Positions 14,462 through 23,601 of a DNA stretch of 33,604 nt are shown here, piece by piece. The stretch is from positions 1 through 33,604 of the forward strand of contig CAKSST010000020.1 of the NCBI GenBank assembly GCA_934489895.1, in the 5' to 3' direction. How positions within the stretch are numbered: position 1 is the first letter of the stretch; the number at the start of each line of letters is the position of its first letter. The notes below the pieces were generated by a model. The model worked only from the letters and a program-made list of their open reading frames with translations, searched no databases and was not told the DNA's origin. This stretch comes from an uncultured Eubacteriales bacterium (GTDB lineage: Bacteria; Bacillota; Clostridia; Oscillospirales; Acutalibacteraceae). The translations under genes and the position numbers were made by a program.

Positions 14462-15430
14462 TCATAAAGAAATTCTTAGTGCCATATTATATTCATTTAA
14501 ATCAAGACTTTTCTTCATATTTAATGCTTCAAAAATATCATAATCAACAATTTTATCGTCTTTAACTGCAACAATACGGTTACCTATTCCCTGCGCCAAC
14601 AGTTGCACGGCAAGATAACCCATCTTTGTTGAAACAATTCTGTCTTTTGCGTCAGGCGCACCGCCGCGCTGCACGTGGCCAAGAATGGTTGCCCTTGTTT
14701 CAATACCCGTTTCTCTTTGTATGTCATGTGCAAGCTCTTCAACGTGGCCAATGCCCTCAGCTACCGCAATGATAAAATGACGTTTACCGCTCTTTTTTGC
14801 AACATTAATCTTTTCAATGATATCGTGATAAAAATCAAAAGGTAACTCAGGCACAATAATAGCAGTTGCGCCAACAGCAATAGCGGTTGAGAGGGTTAAA
14901 AAGCCTGCCTTGTTACCCATAATTTCAACAACAGAGCAACGGCTGTGGGACATCATAGTATCGCGCAGCCTGTCGACCATATCAATAGCCGTGTTACATG
15001 CCGTATCATAGCCAATAGAATAATCAGAGCAAGCAATATCGTTATCTATAGTGCAAGGAATTCCAACGCAGGGTATTCCCCTTTCGGACAAATCGCGCGC
15101 ACCGCGGAAAGAGCCGTCACCGCCTATAACAACAACACCGGATATATTACGCTCTTTACATACTTCAACAGCTTGCTGCATGCCCTCTTCAGTTTTGAAA
15201 CGGGGTGAACGTGCCGTACCAAGCATAGTACCGCCATGGTGTATAATATCAGATACCGACCTGATATTAAGGTCTATTATATTATTATCCATTAAACCGT
15301 CAAAGCCTCTAATAACGCCTTTTGCTTCAAGACCGTAGGAGGCTGCAGCACGAACAACCGCACGTATGGCAGAGTTCATACCAGGCGCGTCGCCGCCACT
15401 TGTTAATACCGCAATTGATTCCTTTTCCAT
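14462..15430 (-). CDS. pfkA: 6-phosphofructokinase (ATP-dependent)
   Basis: 322 aa, the usual bacterial PfkA length. Motifs: LTSGGDAPGMNSAIRA at the N-terminus (nucleotide site), VVIGGDGSFRGA, CTIDNDI with the catalytic Asp, SIGYDTACNTAID, VVEIMGNKAGFL and GHVQRGGAPDAKDR. GGDGS is the form that normally marks ATP rather than pyrophosphate users. It phosphorylates fructose-6-phosphate, the committed step of glycolysis. AAGGAG precedes the ATG. It follows dnaE by 15 bases as the last gene of the hprK cluster. Confidence 0.97.
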   Translation of the reverse strand: MEKESIAVLTSGGDAPGMNSAIRAVVRAAASYGLEAKGVIRGFDGLMDNNIIDLNIRSVSDIIHHGGTMLGTARSPRFKTEEGMQQAVEVCKERNISGVVVIGGDGSFRGARDLSERGIPCVGIPCTIDNDIACSDYSIGYDTACNTAIDMVDRLRDTMMSHSRCSVVEIMGNKAGFLTLSTAIAVGATAIIVPELPFDFYHDIIEKINVAKKSGKRHFIIAVAEGIGHVEELAHDIQRETGIETRATILGHVQRGGAPDAKDRIVSTKMGYLAVQLLAQGIGNRIVAVKDDKIVDYDIFEALNMKKSLDLNEYNMALRISL

Positions 15431-15445
15431 AACAAATTACTCCTT

Positions 15446-18400
15446 TTATTTTATAAATAAGACGTTGTTTTTACCAACACAGTCTGAAAGAACATTAATT
15501 AATTCATCAGAGGGTGTAATACATAAATTGTTTGGTGCTGCAAAACGTTTGCCGTCAGCAGTTACAATATAAACCTGATAATTGCCATTATATCTTGACA
15601 AAATACTTTTAACCTTGGCAAACATAGGTGAATCTATAGTGTCAACCTTAATGTAAAGACCGCTTTTAACGTTACTGCGGTTTTTAGCGGACAAAACAGC
15701 AGAATTAACACTTTCAATAATATCACAAATAATTTCTGCATTTCTATCTTCACGGGCAGATATTTTACCGTGTATTACAACAATATTACCCTTTGTAATA
15801 AGATGCCTGTACTCAGAATAGGTTTTTGAGAAAAGAATACAATTGATAACAGAATATTTATCTTCAGCGAATATTGTAACAATTTGTTGATTGCTTTTTG
15901 TTAACACAATCTTAAAATCAGAAATAATTGCAAAATATTTTACCCTGCTTCCGTCCGGAAGCTTTCCGCCAATAATATCAGAAGATTTTGTAAAAGCATT
16001 GTTTTCATAAACTGATGAATAATCATCCAGCGGATGTCCCGAAAGATAAAGACCTGATGATTCTTTTTCAAAAGCAAGCAAATCAGCGCGCGGCAGTTCA
16101 TCAACAACCGGTAAAATATAATCATTGTTCTGCTCATCGCCAAACAAGTTCATTTGTCCGCCTGCTGAATACTTTTGCTCACGTTCAACCTGGTTAATAA
16201 CAATATCAATCGCGCGCAGCATACTGCAGCGGTTTTGCTCAAGACCGTCTAAAGCGCCCGCTTTAATAAGACCCTCAAGCGCTCTGCGATTAAGCTGTGA
16301 TTTATGCAATCTTGAACAAAAATCATAAAGTGAAGTATATTTTCCTTCACGTTGACGTTCAGCAATAAGTGCTTCAATCAAACCTTGTCCAAGATTCTTA
16401 ATAGCAAGAAGACCAAATCTTATGTTGCCGTTATCCACAGTAAACTGCAGTCCACTGACGTTTATGTGCGGCGGCAATATTTTAATGCCAAGGCGCTGAC
16501 ATTCAACGGCATATTCCGAAATTTTTCCCGCATTATCCAATACGCTTGTAAGTAAAGCCGCAAAATACTCGGCAGGATAATGGCATTTTAAATATGCGGT
16601 GCGGTAAGCCACCATAGCATAGCAGGCTGCGTGCGACTTATTAAAAGCATATGAGGCAAATGACGAAATATTGTCAAAAATCTCTTTTGCAGCCTTTTCA
16701 GAAACGCCGCGCCTTATTGCACCGTCACATATTATATTGCCGTTTTCATCGGTTTCGCCGTAAATAAAAGCCTTTCCCTCGCGCTCCATAATATCACGCT
16801 TTTTCTTGGACATTGCGCGACGCACAATATCTGCTCTGCCAAGAGAAAAACCTGCAAGAGAGCGAAATATCTGCATTACCTGTTCCTGGTATACAATACA
16901 GCCGTATGTAACATCAAGTATTGGCTTTAATAATTCGGTAGAATATGCAATAAGTTCAGGGTTATGGCGATTCTTTATATACTTTGGTATTGAGTCCATA
17001 GGACCGGGTCGGTATAAAGATATAATAGCAATTAAATCTTCAATGCTTTCAGGGCAAAAGCTTTTAAGCACATTTTTCATACCATCCGATTCAAACTGAA
17101 ATACGCCAAGTGTATATCCCATTGACATCATTTTCATTGTTTTTTTGTCATTATGCGGAATGTTATTTATATCAAAATCAGGTTGAATTTGGCGTATTTG
17201 CTTTTGAGTATCAGCAATAACTGTAAGGTTTCTTAGACCTAAAAAGTCCATTTTAAGTAAGCCTAATGACTCAATAGTCGTCATTGGAAACTGTGTTACT
17301 ACTGACTCATCATTTTTAGCCAACGGAACATATTCGCTCACAGGTCTGTCTGCAATAACAACACCTGCTGCATGGGTTGAAGCGTGGCGAGGTATACCTT
17401 CAAGCTTTTTAGCCATTTCAATAAGTTCTTTTATGGTGCTGTCTGAATTCATACGTGCAACAAGCTCAGAAGATTTTTCCAAAGCTTTGTCAATTGTTAT
17501 ATTCAATTCATTAGGTATGAGCTTTGCAACTCCATCACAAACAGAATACGGTATATCTAATACACGGCCTACATCGCGCACTGCAGCCCTTGCTGCCATT
17601 GTACCGAAGGTTACAATCTGCGCAACGTGGTCTTCGCCGTATTTTTTTACAACGTAATCAATTACTTCCTGACGCCTTACATAACAAAAGTCGATATCAA
17701 AGTCGGGCATTGAAACGCGTTCGGGATTCAAAAATCGCTCAAAAATGAGATTATATTTTATAGGGTCAATATCTGTAATTCCAATACAATAAGATGCTAA
17801 ACTTCCCGCGCCCGAGCCACGTCCGGGGCCCACGGGAATATCTTTTGATTTTGCATAATTAACAAAATCCTGCACTATTAAATAATAATCAACATAACCC
17901 ATATTATTGATTACATCAAGCTCATACTCCAATCTGTCAATTATAAATTTCTCAGGATCAGTACCGTATTTTTTATATAATCCGTCAAAGCAACGCTCGC
18001 GAAAATATTCGTAATGGTCACGCGGTCCAATATCAAAGTATGGCAGTTTAATATTGCCAAACTCAAAATCATAATTACATCGCTCGGCGATTTTTTCGGT
18101 ATTTTCCAACGCAGACGGAACATGTCCAAAAAGCTCATACATTTCCTGGGCAGTTTTTAGGTAAAATTCATTGGTTTTAAATTCAATAGAATTTTCTTCA
18201 TTGAGTTTTTTGCCCATCTGTATACACATTAATACTTTTTGCATCTTAAGGTCGTCGGGTTCAATATAGTGCACATCATTGGATGCAACAAGCGGAATAC
18301 CCGTTTGTTCTGAAATTTTAATTATATATGGATTAATTTGTTCCTGCTCCCGTATACCGTGATTTTGCAGCTCTAAATAAAAATTGCCTCTGCCAAAAAT

Positions 18401-18889
18401 ACCGTCATAATACTCAGCCGCCGCTTTAGCCGCCTCATAATTTCCTCTGCACAAATTGCGCGATATTTCACCCGCAAGACAAGCAGAAAGCGCTATTAAT
18501 CCGCTGTGATATTTTTCAAGCAGTTCTTTATCAATTCTCGGTTTAGAGTAAAAACCTTCTGTAAAGCCCAATGAGACCATTTTTATAAGATTTTTGTAAC
18601 CCTCTTCGTTTTCACATAACAAAACAAGGTGATAATACTCATTATCCTTTGTTTTGTCTTTATCAAAACGGCTGTTTTTTGCAACATAAACCTCACAACC
18701 AATAATAGGTTTAATACCTGCAGCCTTTGCCGCTTTATAAAAATCAACAGTGCCATACATAACGCCGTGGTCAGTTATGGCAAGTGCTTTTTGTCCTTTA
18801 TTAACAGCAGATTCAATCAGCCTGCCTATACGGCACGCGCCGTCAAGCAAGCTATACTCGGTATGAACATGTAAATGAACAAAATCCAT
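15446..18889 (-). CDS. dnaE: DNA polymerase III alpha subunit DnaE
   Basis: 1147 aa from the ATG at 18889, one base after the whiA stop; a start ten codons earlier would overlap whiA and break the PHP start. MDFVHLHVHTEYSLLDG opens the PHP domain, followed by the polymerase core with GPGRGSGAGS and catalytic PDFDIDFC (about 393-400), then VGVFQFES-like FQFES, YRPGPMDSIP, YQEQVMQI and FNKSHAACYA. The C-terminal part has helix-hairpin-helix and OB-fold regions. There is no built-in proofreading exonuclease, as expected for DnaE. In Firmicutes it works with PolC at the fork. Length is normal. Confidence 0.97.
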   Translation of the reverse strand: MDFVHLHVHTEYSLLDGACRIGRLIESAVNKGQKALAITDHGVMYGTVDFYKAAKAAGIKPIIGCEVYVAKNSRFDKDKTKDNEYYHLVLLCENEEGYKNLIKMVSLGFTEGFYSKPRIDKELLEKYHSGLIALSACLAGEISRNLCRGNYEAAKAAAEYYDGIFGRGNFYLELQNHGIREQEQINPYIIKISEQTGIPLVASNDVHYIEPDDLKMQKVLMCIQMGKKLNEENSIEFKTNEFYLKTAQEMYELFGHVPSALENTEKIAERCNYDFEFGNIKLPYFDIGPRDHYEYFRERCFDGLYKKYGTDPEKFIIDRLEYELDVINNMGYVDYYLIVQDFVNYAKSKDIPVGPGRGSGAGSLASYCIGITDIDPIKYNLIFERFLNPERVSMPDFDIDFCYVRRQEVIDYVVKKYGEDHVAQIVTFGTMAARAAVRDVGRVLDIPYSVCDGVAKLIPNELNITIDKALEKSSELVARMNSDSTIKELIEMAKKLEGIPRHASTHAAGVVIADRPVSEYVPLAKNDESVVTQFPMTTIESLGLLKMDFLGLRNLTVIADTQKQIRQIQPDFDINNIPHNDKKTMKMMSMGYTLGVFQFESDGMKNVLKSFCPESIEDLIAIISLYRPGPMDSIPKYIKNRHNPELIAYSTELLKPILDVTYGCIVYQEQVMQIFRSLAGFSLGRADIVRRAMSKKKRDIMEREGKAFIYGETDENGNIICDGAIRRGVSEKAAKEIFDNISSFASYAFNKSHAACYAMVAYRTAYLKCHYPAEYFAALLTSVLDNAGKISEYAVECQRLGIKILPPHINVSGLQFTVDNGNIRFGLLAIKNLGQGLIEALIAERQREGKYTSLYDFCSRLHKSQLNRRALEGLIKAGALDGLEQNRCSMLRAIDIVINQVEREQKYSAGGQMNLFGDEQNNDYILPVVDELPRADLLAFEKESSGLYLSGHPLDDYSSVYENNAFTKSSDIIGGKLPDGSRVKYFAIISDFKIVLTKSNQQIVTIFAEDKYSVINCILFSKTYSEYRHLITKGNIVVIHGKISAREDRNAEIICDIIESVNSAVLSAKNRSNVKSGLYIKVDTIDSPMFAKVKSILSRYNGNYQVYIVTADGKRFAAPNNLCITPSDELINVLSDCVGKNNVLFIK

Positions 18890-18890
18890 T

Positions 18891-19796
18891 TTACTTCTCA
18901 CCCTCTGTTTCCCCGGCAAGCTCTACAAGCTTGTTAAGTCTTCGTGTTAAGGCAGATTTGGTAATTGGTTGACTATAGTATCCACAAAGCTCTGATAATG
19001 AACTGTCCGGATATTCTTCACGCAAAGCCGCAATATCGCACATTTCTTCGCCCAAGGTTTCCAAAATACCTTTACGACGTAATATTTTAATTGCATTGCG
19101 CTGTTTAACAGATGCTTCTACTGTTTTATCAAGATTAGCCATCATACAGTTTTCCTGACGGTTAAGTTTGTTTTTAACTGTTTTTATGATGCCCATATCC
19201 ATAACAGCAAGTGTATTTTTTGTGGCATTAATTTTAGTAAGTAAATCTTCAATAAGCCGGCTGTCTTTATAATACAAATGAACGCTGTTTTTGCTTATAT
19301 AGGTTTTTGGGGTTAAACCGCTTTTGCATAGAATTACGTAAAAATCATTAGCAAGAAATTTATCTTTAATAACAAATTTTGCATGGTATGCTTTATTGGG
19401 GTCGCTAAGACCGCCGCAGCTTATAAAAGCGCCACGGATGAAAGCTGCTTTACAACACTCTTTTTTTATTATATCGCTGTTAATTGTGTCAGGACGTTTG
19501 CCGTCAACCGCACCATAGCTAAGCATAATTTTTTTACGGTCATAAGGACTTATAACACTTACAAGGTATGTATCCCGCTTTACGCCCCCCTGTGTAATTC
19601 GTGTACGCACATTAAAGCATTCACCGCAAAGACGTGAAAACATATCAGCAACTTCAATATTTTCCGTCTGTAAAGATATGCAGGCTACAGAAAATCTTTT
19701 TGCAAAAAGCAACATACCGTAACATTGCGCCTTTGAACAGCAAGCGCTTGCTCTTACAGCACAAAGTTCAGTTTTAACCTGCGATGCAAACGACAT
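18891..19796 (-). CDS. whiA: WhiA family DNA-binding regulator
   Basis: 301 aa from the ATG at 19796, preceded by GGGGTGGGG; a GTG at 19805 would remove that site. The N-terminal half is a degenerate LAGLIDADG homing-endonuclease fold (FIRGAFISCGGLSDPNKAYH is the family hallmark) without nuclease residues. The C-terminal helix-turn-helix has DIAALREEYPDSSLSELCGY and a TKSALTRRLNKL recognition part. WhiA affects sporulation in actinomycetes and cell division in Bacillus. It is usually next to yvcK and rapZ, but here murB precedes it directly. Confidence 0.95.
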   Translation of the reverse strand: MSFASQVKTELCAVRASACCSKAQCYGMLLFAKRFSVACISLQTENIEVADMFSRLCGECFNVRTRITQGGVKRDTYLVSVISPYDRKKIMLSYGAVDGKRPDTINSDIIKKECCKAAFIRGAFISCGGLSDPNKAYHAKFVIKDKFLANDFYVILCKSGLTPKTYISKNSVHLYYKDSRLIEDLLTKINATKNTLAVMDMGIIKTVKNKLNRQENCMMANLDKTVEASVKQRNAIKILRRKGILETLGEEMCDIAALREEYPDSSLSELCGYYSQPITKSALTRRLNKLVELAGETEGEK

Positions 19797-19813
19797 TTTC
19801 CCCACCCCAAACT

Positions 19814-20716
19814 TTATTCAATATATTTTATCTCCGTTTCAAGCAAAACACCAAATTTTTGCAAAACCTTTTGTTTAATTATCTCAATAAGCGCCAAAAC
19901 ATCACTACAAGTAGCACCGCCGATATTAATGATAAAACCTGCATGCTTTTCACTCACTTGCGCACCGCCAACGGTACAGCCTTTGAGGTCGCAATCCTGA
20001 ATAAGTGAGCCTGCAAAACAGCCTTCGGGACGTTTAAATACACTTCCGGCACTTGGAAACTCAAGCGGTTGTTTAATTTTTCGTTTTATCATATTTTCTT
20101 TCATTAATGCGGATATTTCACATTTAGGCTTATTTACAAATTGTAAAACGGCAGATGTTATAATTTTATCTGAGCCGCTGAAGACACTGTGCCGATACGC
20201 AAAATCAATTTCATCAACATCAAAACTGCCGCGCTTGCCGTCCTTTGTAACAAAGTTAACACTTTTTACAACATCAGACATCTCGCCGCCGTAAGCGCCT
20301 GCATTCATATACACAGCACCGCCGAGTGTACCCGGTATACCGTAAGCAAATTCAAGACCGCTAAGTGACTGTGACAACGCAAAATTGCATACAGTGGAAA
20401 GCGGCGCACCTGCGTTGCAAATAAGGGATGTATCATCTATCATTTTCATATCAGCAAAAATCAATCCGATATGCAATACTATGCCTTTGTATCCGGCATC
20501 ACTTATAAGTAAATTTGAACCGTTTCCAATTACCAAAATTTCAAATTTACCGTTACAGAAAGCACAAATTTCACACAATTCTTTCTCAAAACGAATTTTA
20601 ACAAAAACATCTGCATTACCGCCGATTTTAAAAGAAGTATGGCGTGCTAAAGGTTCGTTAATTAAATATTCCGTATTAAGCTTATCTAAAAAATTAAAAA
20701 GATCTGAATAATCCAT
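19814..20716 (-). CDS. murB: UDP-N-acetylenolpyruvoylglucosamine reductase MurB
   Basis: 300 aa. The start is the ATG at 20716, six bases from GGAGG; an alternative four codons earlier overlaps that site. The FAD-binding part shows HTSFKIGGNADVFVK and VIGNGSNLLISDAGYKG, with GLEFAYGIPGTLGGAVYMNA. The catalytic Ser lies in FPSAGSVFKRPEG, and YRHS is the substrate-loop Tyr region. It reduces UDP-GlcNAc-enolpyruvate to UDP-MurNAc for peptidoglycan in the cytoplasm. The stop is 17 bases before whiA. Confidence 0.97.
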   Translation of the reverse strand: MDYSDLFNFLDKLNTEYLINEPLARHTSFKIGGNADVFVKIRFEKELCEICAFCNGKFEILVIGNGSNLLISDAGYKGIVLHIGLIFADMKMIDDTSLICNAGAPLSTVCNFALSQSLSGLEFAYGIPGTLGGAVYMNAGAYGGEMSDVVKSVNFVTKDGKRGSFDVDEIDFAYRHSVFSGSDKIITSAVLQFVNKPKCEISALMKENMIKRKIKQPLEFPSAGSVFKRPEGCFAGSLIQDCDLKGCTVGGAQVSEKHAGFIINIGGATCSDVLALIEIIKQKVLQKFGVLLETEIKYIE

Positions 20717-20739
20717 TAGCGCCTCCAAAATTTTATAAG

Positions 20740-21693
20740 TTAATAAATACCGTCAGCAAAAGCCGCGCCAATAATACCTGCATCATTGCCCAATACGGCA
20801 GCAAGAATTTTTGTTTGTTTATCACAATTTCCGGAAAACCTATATTTTTTTACTCCCTCTTGAATGGGATCAATTAAGTATTTGCCTTCTTTTGAAATAC
20901 CGCCGCCTATGCAGATAACATCAGGCTGAAAGATATTAATAATATCTGTTATTCCAACAACAATATACTCAATATATTGGTTAACAACCTGTTTTGCAAC
21001 AGCATCATCAGCGCGCAGAGCATCAAAAGCAGTCCTGCCGCTTACTGCATTTATATCGTTGTTGCACATACTCCACATAAGGCTTTCAGGCGCGTAATTC
21101 ATAGCAGCTTTTGTCTGTCGTATTAACGCAGAAACTGACGCGTATTGTTCGTAACATCCACGTCTGCCGCAAGGACAAGGCTCACCATCAAACTTAATAA
21201 CAGTGTGGCCAAACTCACCGGCAGAAGAATTAACTCCTGAAAGTATTTTTCCGTCAATAATTACACCGCTTCCCACGCCGGTGCCAAGTGTAATAGCAAT
21301 AAAAACTTTTGTTCCTTTACCTGTTCCTGCAATATATTCACCGAAGGCGGCGGCATTCGCATCATTTTCTATGCCACATTCTACGCCTAATTTGTCCTGC
21401 ATTATCTCAACAAGCGGAACTTCAGATAAATCAAGGTTTGTTGTATGCACAATAAAGCCTGAAGATTTATTAACCCAACCGGGAATACCAATGCCACAAT
21501 AAGATACGTCATCTATTTTAATACCTGCGTTCTCTACGCAAAGTTTTGCCGCTATTACCATATCATTGATAATTTCATAGGAGTTAACGCTTCTGTTGGT
21601 TTTAATATTACTTCTGCCCACAATATTATAGTTTTCATCAATAACACCGCAGGCAATATTTGTTCCGCCAAGGTCAATGCCTATTCTATACAT
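20740..21693 (-). CDS. ROK family sugar kinase, probable glucokinase
   Basis: 317 aa. IGIDLGGTNIACG is the phosphate loop; IENDANAAAFGE carries the catalytic Asp; ITLGTGVGSGVI and the zinc signature GEPCPCGRRGCYEQYAS are typical of ROK kinases. There is no N-terminal DNA-binding domain, so it is an enzyme, not a repressor. Glucose is the most likely substrate, by family and by position between hprK and murB, but N-acetylmannosamine or fructose kinases of the family look similar. AAAGGAG precedes the ATG. It lies 41 bases after hprK. Confidence 0.9.
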   Translation of the reverse strand: MYRIGIDLGGTNIACGVIDENYNIVGRSNIKTNRSVNSYEIINDMVIAAKLCVENAGIKIDDVSYCGIGIPGWVNKSSGFIVHTTNLDLSEVPLVEIMQDKLGVECGIENDANAAAFGEYIAGTGKGTKVFIAITLGTGVGSGVIIDGKILSGVNSSAGEFGHTVIKFDGEPCPCGRRGCYEQYASVSALIRQTKAAMNYAPESLMWSMCNNDINAVSGRTAFDALRADDAVAKQVVNQYIEYIVVGITDIINIFQPDVICIGGGISKEGKYLIDPIQEGVKKYRFSGNCDKQTKILAAVLGNDAGIIGAAFADGIY

Positions 21694-21734
21694 AAATGAT
21701 GCTCCTTTTAATTATTCACACCGCAAATTAATTG

Positions 21735-22697
21735 TTATTCAAAAGGTCTGGGTTCTTGTTTTTCTTTATTTTCATTATCAGACATACCCAGCCTTTGAAG
21801 TAACTCTTCTGCTGAGTTGTAGCCAAGCTTTTGCTGACGGTTGTTCATAGCAGCAACCTCAATAATCATTGCAAGGTTACGTCCGGGCTTAATTGGAATT
21901 GTAACCGACGGAATGTCAAGACCTAAAATGTTGGTATGCTGCTTTTCAAGACCCATTCTGTCATAGGTTTTGGTTGAATTCCAAAGTTCCATATTAACAA
22001 CAAGGTCAATCTTTTCAGTCATTTTAACAGCGCCAACACCAAAAATACGCATTGCATTAACAATACCTATTCCGCGCAATTCAATAAAATGACGAATATT
22101 TTCAGGTGAGGTACCAACAAGTGATTTTGAAGATACACGCCTTATTTCAACAGCATCATCAGCAATTAATCGGTGGCCGCGCTTAATAAGCTCAATAGCA
22201 GTTTCACTTTTACCAACACCACTTTCACCTAAAAGCAAAATACCCTCGCCATAAACTTCAACTAAAACACCGTGGCGTGTAATTCTCGGTGCAAGATTCA
22301 AATTTAAAAACGCAATAAGCGCCGCCATAAAGCTTGACGTATCTTCCTTTGTACGAAGCAGCGGAACGTCATATTTCTCAGCGCAATCAATAAAATAATT
22401 TGGCACCTGTTTATTGCGGGTAATTACAACCAAAACGGGCTTTCTTGAAAAAAAGCCCTCAATATTACTTTTTGCCTTGTCCTCAGAAAAGCTTTTTAAA
22501 TAACTATGCTCACCATTACCAATAACTTGAATACGATTTTCATCAAAAACATCAAAGTAACCGCCAAACTGCAAACCCGGACGATTAACCTCGGTTGAAG
22601 TAACATTTAATTCATCAGGATTTCCGGGCATAAATAAAACCTCGGCGGCAAACTCTTTAATTATGCGGGAAATTGAAACAGAAAACTGTGTTTGCAT
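21735..22697 (-). CDS. hprK: HPr kinase/phosphorylase
   Basis: 320 aa. The N-terminal domain (about 1-130) is followed by the catalytic domain with P-loop GESGVGKSETA (about 152-162), HRLIADDAVEI, IELRGIGIVNAM and the C-terminal segment PIKPGRNLAMIIEVAAMNNR, the HprK signature. It phosphorylates Ser46 of HPr when glycolytic intermediates are high and removes the phosphate when phosphate is high, controlling carbon catabolite repression. It heads the cluster ending in pfkA. Confidence 0.97.
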   Translation of the reverse strand: MQTQFSVSISRIIKEFAAEVLFMPGNPDELNVTSTEVNRPGLQFGGYFDVFDENRIQVIGNGEHSYLKSFSEDKAKSNIEGFFSRKPVLVVITRNKQVPNYFIDCAEKYDVPLLRTKEDTSSFMAALIAFLNLNLAPRITRHGVLVEVYGEGILLLGESGVGKSETAIELIKRGHRLIADDAVEIRRVSSKSLVGTSPENIRHFIELRGIGIVNAMRIFGVGAVKMTEKIDLVVNMELWNSTKTYDRMGLEKQHTNILGLDIPSVTIPIKPGRNLAMIIEVAAMNNRQQKLGYNSAEELLQRLGMSDNENKEKQEPRPFE

Positions 22698-22731
22698 ACT
22701 TACAAACCCCCATATTTATATATTTTATATA

Positions 22732-22760
22732 ATTATACAATATATTAACGCTATTTTAAA
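22732..22760 (-). promoter_or_regulatory. Promoter of the hprK cluster
   Basis: On the minus strand TTTAAA (22755-22760), 17 bases and a perfect TATAAT (22732-22737), giving a start near 22725 and a leader of about 28 bases. No further promoter is obvious down to pfkA. Confidence 0.55.
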
Positions 22761-22959
22761 GAGTAATTTTTAAAATCATTAATAATAATTCTAATAACGA
22801 AATAATATCGATAATTGAGAAATCTTGAAGTTTATTACAATATCTAACAATTCCAATTCAGAAGATCATTAATTATCTAATTATTCGGTCGAACTCAAGA
22901 CTATTTTAGGCAACAGCAATTTCTTGTTTAATGTTGAAGTTCGTGCAGGAACAGTTTTC

Positions 22960-23078
22960 TCTCCCCGACTGTCGACAACTCTAATCTGTGGTTATGGATG
23001 ACACTTGCCTTTGTAAGCAACGGACCTCTGCTTGGCATTATTGTTCTTAAGAAAAAGAAAGAAGACGCACAAAAGTAA
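22960..23078 (+). pseudogene. Remnant C-terminus of a sortase-anchored surface protein
   Basis: 22974-23078 reads DNSNLWLWMTLAFVSNGPLL, then GIIVLKKKKEDAQK and TAA: a membrane helix and positive tail after a sorting motif. Just before it, the bases at 22960-22973 would read Ser-Pro-Gln-Thr-Gly with one base added and a few changes, so the motif is frameshifted. The tail resembles that of the ubiquitin-fold protein (SPQTGDNSNLAMWIALLFVS). An open stretch in the SP frame reaches back to about 22873, but its content is not recognisable. There is no start codon or body. A terminator follows at 23092. Confidence 0.65.
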
Positions 23079-23091
23079 TATATAACTAAAT

Positions 23092-23123
23092 CACCCTATT
23101 ACCAGCTCGTGGGGTGCTTTTTT
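23092..23123 (+). terminator. Terminator after the surface-protein remnant
   Basis: CACCC (23092-23096) pairs with GGGTG (23112-23116) and is followed by CTTTTTTG. It is a plausible terminator of the lost gene. Confidence 0.6.
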
Positions 23124-23332
23124 GTGTAAAAAATTAAACATTAATGATAAAATAGGCAACAATGTTCAGCAACATATCAATCAACAAAATTTACTATATG
23201 CTGCAAACCCCGGACTTCCACTTTATTGGGTTTATTAGTGCTAAGAAGTTGAAGAAGAGCAAAAAATTTGAGCAATTTTTCATCAACACGTTAATAATTT
23301 GATTTGTCAATATTAAAATTTTCTGTTTCATA

Positions 23333-23361
23333 TTGAAAAAACATTGTCAATACGCTATAAT
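23333..23361 (+). promoter_or_regulatory. Strong sigma-A promoter upstream of ychF
   Basis: TTGAAA (23333-23338), 17 bases and a perfect TATAAT (23356-23361). The start would be near 23368, leaving about 234 bases before the ychF ATG. Confidence 0.65.
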
Positions 23362-23367
23362 ATTATA

Positions 23368-23475
23368 GTCGCATTAAATACTTATTAGTTACGAAATGGT
23401 GTTGCAAAAGTTGACTAGTCATGCAGGCATCAAGACTACGGCGAAGCGTTTTGTACACTTAACAGAGGTTTTTTG
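23368..23475 (+). ncRNA. Possible structured leader or small RNA
   Basis: After the promoter comes a stretch with no coding frame. It is less AT-rich than its flanks and has an imperfect stem, GTGTTGCAAAA near 23400 with TTTTGTACAC near 23450. A GACTAGTC palindrome lies inside, and a run of six T follows at 23469-23474. It matches no riboswitch I recognise. The T-run has no stable hairpin directly before it, so termination is uncertain. Confidence 0.25.
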
Positions 23476-23601
23476 TAAAAAATAATAAGTGAGTTTAAAA
23501 TTGCTTCAAGCACACACAAATACATAAAAATTGATCAGAAATCATAACACTGTTTGCTAAACCCTTTAGTTATATGGAAAAATAAGGAGATATAAAGATA
23601 T

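Noticed and set aside
23160..23290. Another sortase-protein tail remnant
   Set aside because: A short frame (STLLGLLVLRS) looks like a hydrophobic tail, but it lacks a motif, a positive tail of convincing length and a terminator. Too weak to call.
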